Shown here in pieces: positions 1 to 6,466 of a DNA stretch of 18,244 bases (position 1 is its first letter; each line of letters begins with the position of its first letter). The notes below the pieces were generated by a model that was not told the DNA's origin, did not search any database, and saw only the letters and a program-made list of their open reading frames with translations. Both the position numbers and the translations under genes were made by a program. The DNA is from an uncultured Clostridia bacterium (GTDB lineage Bacteria; Bacillota; Clostridia; Christensenellales; UBA1242): the NCBI GenBank assembly GCA_937900575.1, contig CALCEI010000176.1:1-18244 (forward strand), in the 5' to 3' direction.

Positions 1-84
1 CCGCCTGCACGCCCAACGGCAAGCCAATATACGCAAGCGCCACAATCGAACAGGCTAGTTTTCGAACTATCACGTTGTTCATTT
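1..84 (-). pseudogene. Broken or mis-sequenced start of an exported protein gene, cut by the left edge
   Basis: On the minus strand an ATG at 84-82 follows a good AGGAG ribosome binding site. The frame reads MNNVIVRKN and stops at TAG (57-55), just after a run of six A. Removing two A's from that run gives MNNVIVRK followed by LACSIVALAYIGLPLGVQA, a textbook signal peptide: basic start, hydrophobic core, small residue before the likely cut. The reading is therefore an exported protein whose start is split by a frameshift, either a homopolymer error near a contig end or a real mutation. The mature protein lies outside the window, so its function cannot be named. Its composition matches the GC-rich block up to about 450, not the rest of the window. 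Confidence 0.35.
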
Positions 85-111
85 TGCTCCTTTCCCGCGG
101 TGCGGAGGACG

Positions 112-142
112 GCCGGAAAATACAATGAAAATTGTATCCGGC
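112..142. promoter_or_regulatory. Inverted repeat between divergent genes, possible operator
   Basis: The arms are GCCGGA(aaa)TACAAT and ATTGTATCCGGC around a GAAA centre: 12 paired bases per arm with a 3-nt insertion in the left arm. It sits just upstream of the rightward -35 box (147-152) and upstream of the leftward ATG at 84, where a shared operator for divergent genes would lie. A stem-loop in an RNA is also possible, but no U-tract follows on either strand. Confidence 0.4.
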
Positions 143-146
143 ACAG

Positions 147-175
147 TTGCGCTACATTTTGCGAGGTGGTATAAT
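147..175 (+). promoter_or_regulatory. Sigma-A-type promoter for the desulfoferrodoxin-like gene
   Basis: TTGCGC (147-152), a 17-base spacer, then a perfect TATAAT (170-175). The predicted start is near 182, leaving an untranslated leader of about 145 nt before the ATG at 328. Confidence 0.6.
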
Positions 176-181
176 CAAGGT

Positions 182-327
182 GCCGAGGGAGGAAGGCTCC
201 CCACCAAAATGATACCATATTTCGGGGCAAAAGTAAAGAGAAAAAAGGAAAGAAGGTGAGTCCCGTGGGCAGCTTGGTTTTGTTGCCGACCCCTGAAAAC
301 TGAACGGAAAAGAAAGGACGAATAAAA
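182..327 (+). promoter_or_regulatory. Long 5' leader of the desulfoferrodoxin-like gene with small hairpins
   Basis: About 145 nt lie between the predicted start and the ATG. Visible stems are GGGAG/CTCCC (187-191 with 197-201) and GGCAGC/GTTGCC (268-273 with 282-287), with a purine-rich stretch between them. An AAAGGA ribosome binding site lies at about 313-318. I compared it by eye with the cobalamin and molybdenum-cofactor riboswitch patterns I know and found no convincing match. It may be an unrecognised cis-regulatory RNA or only a long leader. Confidence 0.25.
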
Positions 328-498
328 ATGAACGTTTGGAAGATTTATCGCTGCAACATCTGCGGGAATATTGTCCTGTCGCTGGAGGACTCCGGCGTGA
401 CGCCGCACTGCTGCGCAAAACCGATGGAGCTCATGACGGTGAACACGATGGAAAGCAGATATGAAAAAATCAAAGATAGCAACCGTTTTTATAAATAA
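328..498 (+). CDS. Desulforedoxin-type iron-binding domain (desulfoferrodoxin N-terminus) with a foreign tail
   Basis: The ORF has 56 residues. Residues 1-40 are a clear rubredoxin-like desulforedoxin domain with Cys9, Cys12, Cys28 and Cys29, the same spacing as in Desulfovibrio gigas desulforedoxin. They include YRCNICGNIV and a PHCCAKPMELMTVNT segment. In desulfoferrodoxin (superoxide reductase) this Fe(Cys)4 domain is followed by a second, catalytic iron domain carrying an EKHxP motif. Here the match ends at about residue 40-47 (bases 448-468), and the frame then runs through AT-rich sequence to an unrelated TAA. The catalytic domain is absent, so superoxide reductase activity is not expected from this ORF. 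The promoter (147-175) and ribosome binding site are intact. I read it as the 5' end of a real gene joined to unrelated DNA. Confidence 0.7.
   Translation: MNVWKIYRCNICGNIVLSLEDSGVTPHCCAKPMELMTVNTMESRYEKIKDSNRFYK
448..462. other. Composition and homology junction
   Basis: The last 60-base line fully to the left (361-420) is 62% G+C by count, and the first fully to the right (481-540) is 30%. The desulfoferrodoxin similarity ends here and a new AT-rich reading frame begins at 461. The exact join cannot be placed to the base. It is either an assembly chimera or a recombination point. Confidence 0.65.
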
Positions 499-850
499 AA
501 CGAATTACACAAGCATTTCTAACGAGATATGTAGAAGCCATGAGCTAACGGGCAACGAATTAAAAGTTTTAATTTTCCTATTGTCCACGTCAACAACCTT
601 TAATTTCTCTATTGATCGCATGGCAAAGCAAATTAATTTATCAAAGCAAACAACAATAAACGCTATGAAAACCCTAACAACAAAAGGTTTCATAGCAAAA
701 CACGGAAACAGAAAAACGGGCTTTAATTATTTTGTAAGCCAAGAAACCAAATACAAACAACTAAACGAAGCAGAACGCAAAGCCAACCCAACCGAACAAG
801 ACTTGCTTAAAGAGATTAGAGATTTGCTTAAAGAAAAAGAGTCAAAATAG
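461..850 (+). CDS. Small winged helix-turn-helix DNA-binding protein
   Basis: The protein has 129 residues. Residues about 28-85 form a winged helix-turn-helix: a first helix around LTGNELKVLIFLLS, then SIDRMAKQINLSKQTTINAMKTL as helix-turn-recognition helix, then KGFIAKHG and NYFVS as the wing. This resembles the helix-turn-helix domains of MarR/GntR-like regulators and plasmid or phage replication proteins. The tail (about 95-129) is Lys/Glu rich and probably helical. The regulated target is unknown. The start is uncertain: ATG 461 has only a weak GGAAAG upstream and lies at the composition junction, so the native promoter and perhaps the true 5' context are missing. A strong terminator (873-909) separates it from the next gene. 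Confidence 0.65.
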   Translation: MKKSKIATVFINKTNYTSISNEICRSHELTGNELKVLIFLLSTSTTFNFSIDRMAKQINLSKQTTINAMKTLTTKGFIAKHGNRKTGFNYFVSQETKYKQLNEAERKANPTEQDLLKEIRDLLKEKESK

Positions 851-872
851 AGTTGTGTTTACAAAAAATATT

Positions 873-909
873 AAATTCTCACGGTTTGTGAGAATTTTTT
901 TGTTTTTTT
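873..909 (+). terminator. Intrinsic terminator after the helix-turn-helix gene
   Basis: A perfect 10-bp stem, AAATTCTCAC with GTGAGAATTT, has a 5-nt loop and is followed by a long T-rich tract. Confidence 0.85.
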
Positions 910-934
910 AGCACAATAAATTTGGGTATGCATA

Positions 935-962
935 TTGACAAATTGAAAATTTGTGGTATTAT
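935..962 (+). promoter_or_regulatory. Promoter of the large repeat-protein gene
   Basis: A perfect TTGACA (935-940), a 16-base spacer and TATTAT (957-962) place the start near 970 and give a leader of about 38 nt. Ribosome-binding purines (AAGGAT, then AGGAT) come just before the ATG at 1008. A T6/A6 pairing (980-985 with 991-996) could partly cover the upstream purines. Confidence 0.6.
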
Positions 963-1007
963 AACCATGTTTGTTACTCTTTTTTGGGGTAAAAAAGGAT
1001 TTAGGAT

Positions 1008-4000
1008 ATGAAAAAGTTTTTAATCTTTTTGGTTTCTATTGTTGTCGTTGTTACATTAGGTTTAACAACATATTATTTTTTACGTAATGAAGAAGTTATT
1101 GATTTTACAGTAAAAGAAATCTATTGTAATCAAGGCGATATCGTTACACTTGCAGAATTGGGAAAAGTTGTTAAAAAAGAAAATATTTCCAACAAAACAA
1201 CTTACAACTATAATGCTGGTGGCGAATCTGTAACTGCTTTGTTTGAATATCAAGAAGATACAGGATATTATAAAGCAAAGGCTGGTGGTAACCCAATTGT
1301 TGTTATTACAACATCAAATCCACTTTATCCAGAATTTAAGATTTCCGTTCACATTGGTGATGGTTCGGCTGATGCACCATACATTGTTGGCAATCAAGCA
1401 GACTTGATGAAGATTGGAAATGTTGAAGGTGCTTATGGCCTTGATGGCAGTTATAGTCTTGCAAACGATATTGTGCTTACTGATGACTTTATGCCAATTG
1501 GTTACAACTCAACAACAGGTGAAATGGCTGACTTTACAGGTTCATTTAACGGAAATGGACACACAATCAGTGGTTTGAACTTGACAAATGGGGAAACAGA
1601 ACCAGTTACACGTCGTATTTTAAGAGCAGAAGAGCCAGAACCAAGCAAACAACTTAAAAAAGCAGGTTTGTTTATTAGTTTGGGCACTTCAGCAAAAGTA
1701 CATGATTTGACCTTGTCAAACGTAACAATTTCTGGTGCATTCGAAACAGCAGGTGCTCTTGCAGGTGACGGTGCTGGTACAGTAAGAAATATTGTTGTTA
1801 CAAATGCAAACATCACAAATACATCTGCAAATGGTGTAACAGGTGGTTTGTTTGGTAAATTCTCTGGAGTTTCTTCAGTTTTGACAGTTGCAGAAGTTAA
1901 AGAAACAACTTTGACAATTGGTAAAGACGGAGTACTTATTGCAGAAGGTACAAGTGTTGGTGGCTTGATTGGTAAAGTTGAACAAGCAAAAGTTCAAGCA
2001 ACCGATGCAAAAGTTACAATAAGTTGCATCAGTGATTCCGAAAGCAATGCAAATGCTGGTGGCTTGGTTGGTGAATTTGTAATTACAGCAACAGCTGGAA
2101 CAATTCAAGAATCTTACGCAGTTTGTGCAAGCGAAAATGCAAATTGTGGTGGATTTATTGGTAAAATTTCAATTGATGGCTCATTTAATCCAGGTGAATA
2201 TAACATTTTAAAGTTCTTGGTTGGTAACTATTGCGTAAGCGCAAATAATAAAGCAATCATTTCAAAACCAGGCGAATTTATTGATGAATTGTTCACTCGT
2301 GATGATGTGTTCCTTATAGGTTCAAAAGCAAGCGAAGCAGATTTAAAAACTTCAACATATTACTATTATTCTGTTGGCCCAGATAAGCACCTTTGGGATA
2401 GTTCAATTTGGTTGATTGAAAGTGGTTCACTTCCACAACTTAAATTTAACAATATCGCATTGGAAGAAGTAAATTCTGTTTACTATTTGAAGAATTTGGA
2501 CGACGAAACAGTTGAAGACTTCATAGCCCTTATTGAAAAAGCAATTGCAGAAAATAATGGCGTGTTGTCAGGAAGTTACTTTATTAATGACGACGTTGAT
2601 TTGACTGGATATGATTGGAAAGCAGTTTCACTTAAAGATTGTATACTTGATTTTGGTGGCAACCGTGAAACAGTAATTCCACACACAATAAGGAATTTGG
2701 ACATTAAACATGCAGACGTAGATGGCAACATGGGCTTGTTTACAACAATGGAAAACAGTGCAATTTTGAACTTGAACCTTGAAGGTGTAAAAGTTTCTGC
2801 AGATGCAACAAATGTTGGTGCAGTTGCTGGTACAGTTAAAGAATCAAGTGATGCAAGTGCAATTATTAATGTAAACGTAAACTATGCTTCAGCCATTTCT
2901 GGCAGAACAATGGATTACTTTGGTGGTTTGGTTGGTTTTGCAAATTCAGTTACTATTGAAAATTGCAAAGTAAAGAATTTAAATACAAGCGGCAGTACAA
3001 TTAGATATTATGCCGGTGGTGCAGTTGCAGAACTTGTAAAAGGCACAATTAACGATGTAAAAGTTGATGTTAAAGGTATTTCTGCTTCTAATGCGGTTGC
3101 AGGTCTTGTTGCAGTCAATGGTGGCACAATCAAATCTGCAGGCACAATTGAAAATGCCGGTGTTGTAATTAACTATGTTGGCAAAGATGCTGTCTCAGTT
3201 GGTGGTGTTGTTGCCGTAAACAATGGCTCAATTTTAAGTGGCGAATTTGAGAATGTTACAATCAATGTAAATTCTTCAATTGCAAGTGAAGTGCCATTAA
3301 TGACAAATTCATTTAACGATTTGAAGATTGTCAACATCGAAGCAATGAACACATTAAAAGTTGGTGGTGTTGTTGGCATCAATACAGGCGCAGTTGAAAA
3401 TGTAACAATTTCAGGCTCTGGCATTAACATTGCTCAATCAACAGGCAACTCTATGATTGTTGGTGGCTTAGTTGGTGTAAACCAAGGCTCATTAAAATCA
3501 AGCAAGTGTGATTTAACCAAAGTTGGTGATTGTGTAGAAGGAAAGGACTACGTTGTTGGTGGTATTGCTGGAACAAACTCAACAGCAAAATCTTCAATTT
3601 ATCAATGTTCTGTTTCTGCAGATATTAAAGGTAACCATGTTGCAGGTGTCGTAGTTTCTATGGATAACTTAAATGCAACAGTAAGCCAAGTGTTTGTTGG
3701 TAAATTGACAAATGGTGGAGCTGTTGTTCTTGCCGAAAATGAAATTAGTGGCGATAAGTATGTTGCAGGTGTTTGCTTCAACTTTAATGCTGGCAAGATG
3801 TATGATATTCAAACCGTAAGCAAGATTTACGGAACAAAAAATGAAACAAAGTCTTCCTTGGTTGCATTAATTTTCCCAGACGAAGCAACATTAATCAGAG
3901 CATCAATAAATAGCTATTGTGATGGATATGGTGTATTCTATCGTGAAACATGGAAAAACTTCAGCCAAGGCAACACAAATAACAGATACAACATCTATGG

Positions 4001-4349
4001 TAGAGATGAAGTTGCAGGAACCATGCAACAAGTTGTATTTAATACAGATACAATGGCAAAGGCAGGAAAACCTTATACTAACGCACAATTTATTATTGGA
4101 AATAATTTTGCCTTTAACTATTATGCAACTTATGAAAATACAGAAGAATCAAGTTATGTTCTTGCATTAGATTCAACTGAATTTAGCAGAACAAGTAACT
4201 ATACATCAGATTACACATTAATAATTAATGGTGTTGGTGCCTTTGGTGCTAGTTCAGAAAAACACATGAAAACCATGAACTTTAACTTTGATGGTGGTGT
4301 ATGGAAATATGATAACGTAATTGTTCTTGCATTCATGATTGCAGAATAA
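1008..4349 (+). CDS. Large membrane-anchored surface protein with GLUG-type beta-helix repeats
   Basis: The protein has 1113 residues. Residues about 4-25 are one hydrophobic helix after a KK start, giving a signal or signal-anchor segment without a clear lipobox. Residues about 30-120 look like a small beta-rich, Ig-like domain. A segment around 123-185 (from PYIVGNQADLMKIGN to FNGNGHTISGLNL) is the usual lead-in to GLUG-repeat beta-helix proteins. Glycine-rich turns such as GGLFGK, GGLIGK, GGLVGE, GGFIGK, GGLVGF, GGVVGI, GGLVGV and GGIAG recur at about residues 278, 318, 350, 380, 638, 785, 818 and 849. A second lead-in near 492-570 suggests two solenoids in tandem. There is no LPXTG signal, SLH domain or second membrane helix, so it is probably held by the N-terminal helix. 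It is likely an adhesin or surface structure with no catalytic motif visible. It has its own promoter and terminator. Confidence 0.75.
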   Translation: MKKFLIFLVSIVVVVTLGLTTYYFLRNEEVIDFTVKEIYCNQGDIVTLAELGKVVKKENISNKTTYNYNAGGESVTALFEYQEDTGYYKAKAGGNPIVVITTSNPLYPEFKISVHIGDGSADAPYIVGNQADLMKIGNVEGAYGLDGSYSLANDIVLTDDFMPIGYNSTTGEMADFTGSFNGNGHTISGLNLTNGETEPVTRRILRAEEPEPSKQLKKAGLFISLGTSAKVHDLTLSNVTISGAFETAGALAGDGAGTVRNIVVTNANITNTSANGVTGGLFGKFSGVSSVLTVAEVKETTLTIGKDGVLIAEGTSVGGLIGKVEQAKVQATDAKVTISCISDSESNANAGGLVGEFVITATAGTIQESYAVCASENANCGGFIGKISIDGSFNPGEYNILKFLVGNYCVSANNKAIISKPGEFIDELFTRDDVFLIGSKASEADLKTSTYYYYSVGPDKHLWDSSIWLIESGSLPQLKFNNIALEEVNSVYYLKNLDDETVEDFIALIEKAIAENNGVLSGSYFINDDVDLTGYDWKAVSLKDCILDFGGNRETVIPHTIRNLDIKHADVDGNMGLFTTMENSAILNLNLEGVKVSADATNVGAVAGTVKESSDASAIINVNVNYASAISGRTMDYFGGLVGFANSVTIENCKVKNLNTSGSTIRYYAGGAVAELVKGTINDVKVDVKGISASNAVAGLVAVNGGTIKSAGTIENAGVVINYVGKDAVSVGGVVAVNNGSILSGEFENVTINVNSSIASEVPLMTNSFNDLKIVNIEAMNTLKVGGVVGINTGAVENVTISGSGINIAQSTGNSMIVGGLVGVNQGSLKSSKCDLTKVGDCVEGKDYVVGGIAGTNSTAKSSIYQCSVSADIKGNHVAGVVVSMDNLNATVSQVFVGKLTNGGAVVLAENEISGDKYVAGVCFNFNAGKMYDIQTVSKIYGTKNETKSSLVALIFPDEATLIRASINSYCDGYGVFYRETWKNFSQGNTNNRYNIYGRDEVAGTMQQVVFNTDTMAKAGKPYTNAQFIIGNNFAFNYYATYENTEESSYVLALDSTEFSRTSNYTSDYTLIINGVGAFGASSEKHMKTMNFNFDGGVWKYDNVIVLAFMIAE

Positions 4350-4350
4350 C

Positions 4351-4381
4351 AAAAAACACTCACAAAACGTGAGTGTTTTTT
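4351..4381. terminator. Bidirectional terminator between the repeat-protein gene and spoVG
   Basis: A 13-bp stem, AAAAAACACTCAC with GTGAGTGTTTTTT, has a 5-nt loop. A-runs on one side and T-runs on the other let it work for both converging genes. Confidence 0.9.
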
Positions 4382-4388
4382 TAAGCAA

Positions 4389-4664
4389 TTAGTTGTTTGC
4401 ACTGTTTGCTTTTTCTTGTTCGTAAGCAGCCAATACTGCAGAACTAATTTGTTCTCTTGTTTCAGTATTTAATGGATGTACAATATCTCTGTACTCACCA
4501 CTAGGAGCTTGCTTTGATGGCATAGCAATGAAGTTGCCATTTGCGCCTTCAATCACTTTAACATCATGCACAACAAATGCATTGTCAATTGTGAAGGAAG
4601 CAACAGCTTTCAACTTGCTTTCATCTTTGCTAACTAATCTGATTCTGATGTCAGTTAATTCCAA
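4389..4664 (-). CDS. spoVG: Septation regulator SpoVG
   Basis: The 91-residue protein matches SpoVG through MELTDIRIRLV, the core DNAFVVHDVKVIEG, and FIAMPSKQAPSGEYRDIVHP. In Firmicutes SpoVG is a small nucleic-acid-binding regulator that affects septation, sporulation and surface or virulence genes. The start is a TTG (4664-4662) behind GGGAAGGTG about 10 nt upstream. No in-frame ATG or GTG exists between it and the upstream stop, and the TTG reproduces the family's usual start (M-E-x-T-D). The last ~10 residues (from about YEQEKANSANN) are polar and variable, as is common. It is transcribed alone, convergent to the repeat-protein gene and divergent from murC. SpoVG also occurs in non-sporulating bacteria, so it does not prove sporulation. 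Confidence 0.93.
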   Translation of the reverse strand: MELTDIRIRLVSKDESKLKAVASFTIDNAFVVHDVKVIEGANGNFIAMPSKQAPSGEYRDIVHPLNTETREQISSAVLAAYEQEKANSANN

Positions 4665-4731
4665 GTCTGTTCACCTTCCCTTTATAGATTAACTATTGTA
4701 CGCCCACATACCATTGCTGTTTTGCGAGTAT

Positions 4732-4748
4732 AAGAAAACGCGTTTCTT
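4732..4748. repeat. Short palindrome in the spoVG leader
   Basis: AAGAAA(A)CG followed by CGTTTCTT forms an 8-bp inverted repeat with one extra A. It lies between the candidate spoVG promoter and the TTG start, so it could be an operator or an mRNA hairpin. Confidence 0.3.
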
Positions 4749-4761
4749 TATAGTCATTATT

Positions 4762-4791
4762 ATTTTAACATATAATTAAATAAGTTTACAA
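4762..4791 (-). promoter_or_regulatory. Candidate spoVG promoter
   Basis: On the minus strand TTGTAA (4791-4786), an 18-base spacer and TAAAAT (4767-4762) would start transcription near 4755 and give a leader of about 90 nt. The sequence is very AT-rich, so chance matches are likely. A second -10-like TACAAT lies at 4700-4695. Confidence 0.35.
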
Positions 4792-4843
4792 CTGTTTTTA
4801 CATAGATTTTTTTAACAAAAATTTTGTTGAATTTTGACCAGAT

Positions 4844-4873
4844 TTTACATTTTATAAAAAATTTTCATATAAA
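4844..4873 (+). promoter_or_regulatory. Candidate murC promoter giving a leaderless transcript
   Basis: TTTACA (4844-4849), an 18-base spacer and TATAAA (4868-4873) are followed by only AAAGC before the ATG at 4879. Transcription would begin at or next to the start codon. The bases before the ATG contain no Shine-Dalgarno. Confidence 0.45.
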
Positions 4874-4878
4874 AAAGC

Positions 4879-6126
4879 ATGAAAGAAGATATATTAAAAG
4901 AAAACAGAACTGTGCTCATGCTTGGCATTGGTGGAGTAAGCATGCATCAACTTGCTTTATGCTATCTGAAAGACGGTTACAAAGTTATGGGATATGACAG
5001 GACAAAAAATGAATATACTGTAGATTGCGAAAAACATGGAATTGTGGTTTTTGACAAGTTTAACAAAATTGGTTTAAACGTGGATTTTTGTGTTAAAACA
5101 GCAGCTGTAAAAGACGATAATAAATTTGTTGTTGAACTTAAAAAACGTGGTATTAAAATTGTGGATAGAGCAGAGGCTCTGGGCTATTTTGCTGTCAAAT
5201 TTAAGTGTGTTGTTGCAGTTGCTGGCACACACGGTAAAAGCACAACTTCAGCACTTATTTATGAAATGTTAAGGCAAGCAAATATGTCAGTTTCTTGCCA
5301 CATTGGTGCAGATGTTTTTGCACCACGTTTTAATACAGATGATGATGTTTTGGTTGTGGAAGCATGTGAATACAACAAGAGTTTTTTAAGCCTTTATCCA
5401 ACCATCAGTGTTGTTACGAATGTTGAGCCAGAGCACCTTGATTGTTATGGCAGTTTTTATGCTTTAAAAACTGCTTTTGCTACCTTTTTGCGTAGAGGTA
5501 AAAAACGTTTTGTTTTTAAGGGTAAAACAACTGAATTTTTAAGGAAAATTAACGACGTAAATTTTGTTGAAAAGAAACAAAATATGCAAACAAAACTTTT
5601 AGGAGAATACAATCAAAAAAACATAGCCTTGGCAAGTGCTGTTGCAAGAAGTTTTGGAGTGAGCGAACAGGTCATTGAAAGGGTTGTTAAAAATTTTTCT
5701 GGGTTACCAAGAAGGTATGAATATATTGGCGATTTTAACAGAACAAAATGTTATATAGATTATGCCCATCATCCAACGGAAGTTGGAGAATTTGTTACAA
5801 CGTTTTTGGAACAAAACAAAGGAGCACTTATTGTGTTTCAACCACACACTTTTAGTCGCACAAAAAATCTTTTGCCAGAATTTTTATCTGTATTAAGGGC
5901 AGTTAAAGACATCTGTATTTTTAAGGAATACTCGGCAAGAGAAGAAAAATCAAGTGGAATGAGTGCTTATGAATTATACTTAAAAGTTAAAGAAATAAAC
6001 AAAAATGTGCGATATTGTGCCACAACAAAAAATGTAATAAAACAAATGGCAGGTTACAGAGCTGTCGCCTTTGTTGGTGCAGGAAACATCAATTTGGTTG
6101 CAAAAAATATTGTTAAAACTAATTAA
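4879..6126 (+). CDS. murC: UDP-N-acetylmuramate--L-alanine ligase MurC
   Basis: MurC uses ATP to join L-alanine to UDP-N-acetylmuramate, the first amino-acid step of cytoplasmic peptidoglycan precursor synthesis. The 415-residue protein has the Mur ligase three-domain plan. It starts with a UDP-binding Rossmann domain with GIGGVSMHQLALCYL (about 17-31). The ATPase core has the P-loop AGTHGKSTTS, the EACEYNKSFLSLYP segment and TNVEPEHLDCYGSF. The C-terminal domain has YIDYAHHPTEV and FQPHTFSRTKN. These are MurC rather than MurD/E/F signatures, though a little shorter than typical (~450). There is no Shine-Dalgarno before the ATG and a -10-like box ends 5 nt upstream, so the mRNA may be leaderless. 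No terminator follows, so transcripts may run into rpmE. It stands alone, away from a division cluster. Confidence 0.92.
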   Translation: MKEDILKENRTVLMLGIGGVSMHQLALCYLKDGYKVMGYDRTKNEYTVDCEKHGIVVFDKFNKIGLNVDFCVKTAAVKDDNKFVVELKKRGIKIVDRAEALGYFAVKFKCVVAVAGTHGKSTTSALIYEMLRQANMSVSCHIGADVFAPRFNTDDDVLVVEACEYNKSFLSLYPTISVVTNVEPEHLDCYGSFYALKTAFATFLRRGKKRFVFKGKTTEFLRKINDVNFVEKKQNMQTKLLGEYNQKNIALASAVARSFGVSEQVIERVVKNFSGLPRRYEYIGDFNRTKCYIDYAHHPTEVGEFVTTFLEQNKGALIVFQPHTFSRTKNLLPEFLSVLRAVKDICIFKEYSAREEKSSGMSAYELYLKVKEINKNVRYCATTKNVIKQMAGYRAVAFVGAGNINLVAKNIVKTN

Positions 6127-6135
6127 AAAAAAGAG

Positions 6136-6164
6136 TTGACAAAAACATGGCTTCAAGTTATAAT
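6136..6164 (+). promoter_or_regulatory. Consensus promoter of rpmE
   Basis: TTGACA (6136-6141), exactly 17 bases, then TATAAT (6159-6164): both boxes are perfect, the strongest promoter in the window by sequence. The predicted start is near 6171, with the AAGGAGA ribosome binding site at 6184-6190. Confidence 0.85.
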
Positions 6165-6196
6165 AAAAATGCTTTAAAAATTTAAGGAGAGACAAA

Positions 6197-6415
6197 ATGA
6201 AGACAGAAATTCAACCAAATTATGTTGAAGTTACATTCGAATGTGCTTGTGGTGAAAGTTTTAAAGGTAAAACATCAAAACCTGGTGTAAAGGCAGGAGA
6301 TGTTGTTAAACTTGAAGTTTGTGATAAATGCCACCCATTCTTTACAGGTCAACAAAAACTTGTTGATACAGAAGGCCGTGTAGACAGATTTAACAAAAAA
6401 CACAATATTAAATAG
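6197..6415 (+). CDS. rpmE: Large-subunit ribosomal protein L31 (zinc form)
   Basis: This 72-residue basic protein belongs to the 50S central protuberance and bridges toward the small subunit. Cys16, Cys18, Cys42 and Cys45 (CAC and CDKC motifs) form the zinc site of the C+ type L31, followed by the family signature CHPFFTGQQKLVDTEGRVDRF. The zinc-free paralogue made under zinc limitation lacks these cysteines. The gene has a perfect promoter, an AAGGAGA ribosome binding site 6 nt before the ATG, and a hairpin directly after it, so it is mainly monocistronic. Placement before prmC-prfA resembles gene order in Clostridia. Confidence 0.95.
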   Translation: MKTEIQPNYVEVTFECACGESFKGKTSKPGVKAGDVVKLEVCDKCHPFFTGQQKLVDTEGRVDRFNKKHNIK

Positions 6416-6422
6416 CGTAACT

Positions 6423-6465
6423 AAACGTGTTCTTTTTTGCTATGCATAATTGGGCACGTTTTTTT
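6423..6465 (+). terminator. Terminator or attenuator between rpmE and prmC
   Basis: AAACGTGTTC (6423-6432) pairs with GGGCACGTTT (6452-6461), 10 bp including two G-U pairs, followed by T's to 6465. A smaller TGC/GCA stem can form inside the 19-nt loop. The prmC ATG begins two bases later. Confidence 0.7.
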
Positions 6466-6466
6466 A

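Noticed and set aside
152..418. Minus-strand frames opposite the desulfoferrodoxin-like gene and its leader
   Set aside because: They run through the promoter and leader of a recognisable plus-strand gene and have no ribosome binding site.
1843..3600. Glycine-rich recurring segments considered as a DNA tandem repeat or CRISPR-like array
   Set aside because: The repetition is only at protein level (GG-x-x-G turns), with irregular spacing and diverged DNA.
6437..6466. Upstream TTG start that would lengthen PrmC by ten residues
   Set aside because: It lies inside the rpmE terminator hairpin, has no ribosome binding site, and the added residues do not resemble a PrmC start.
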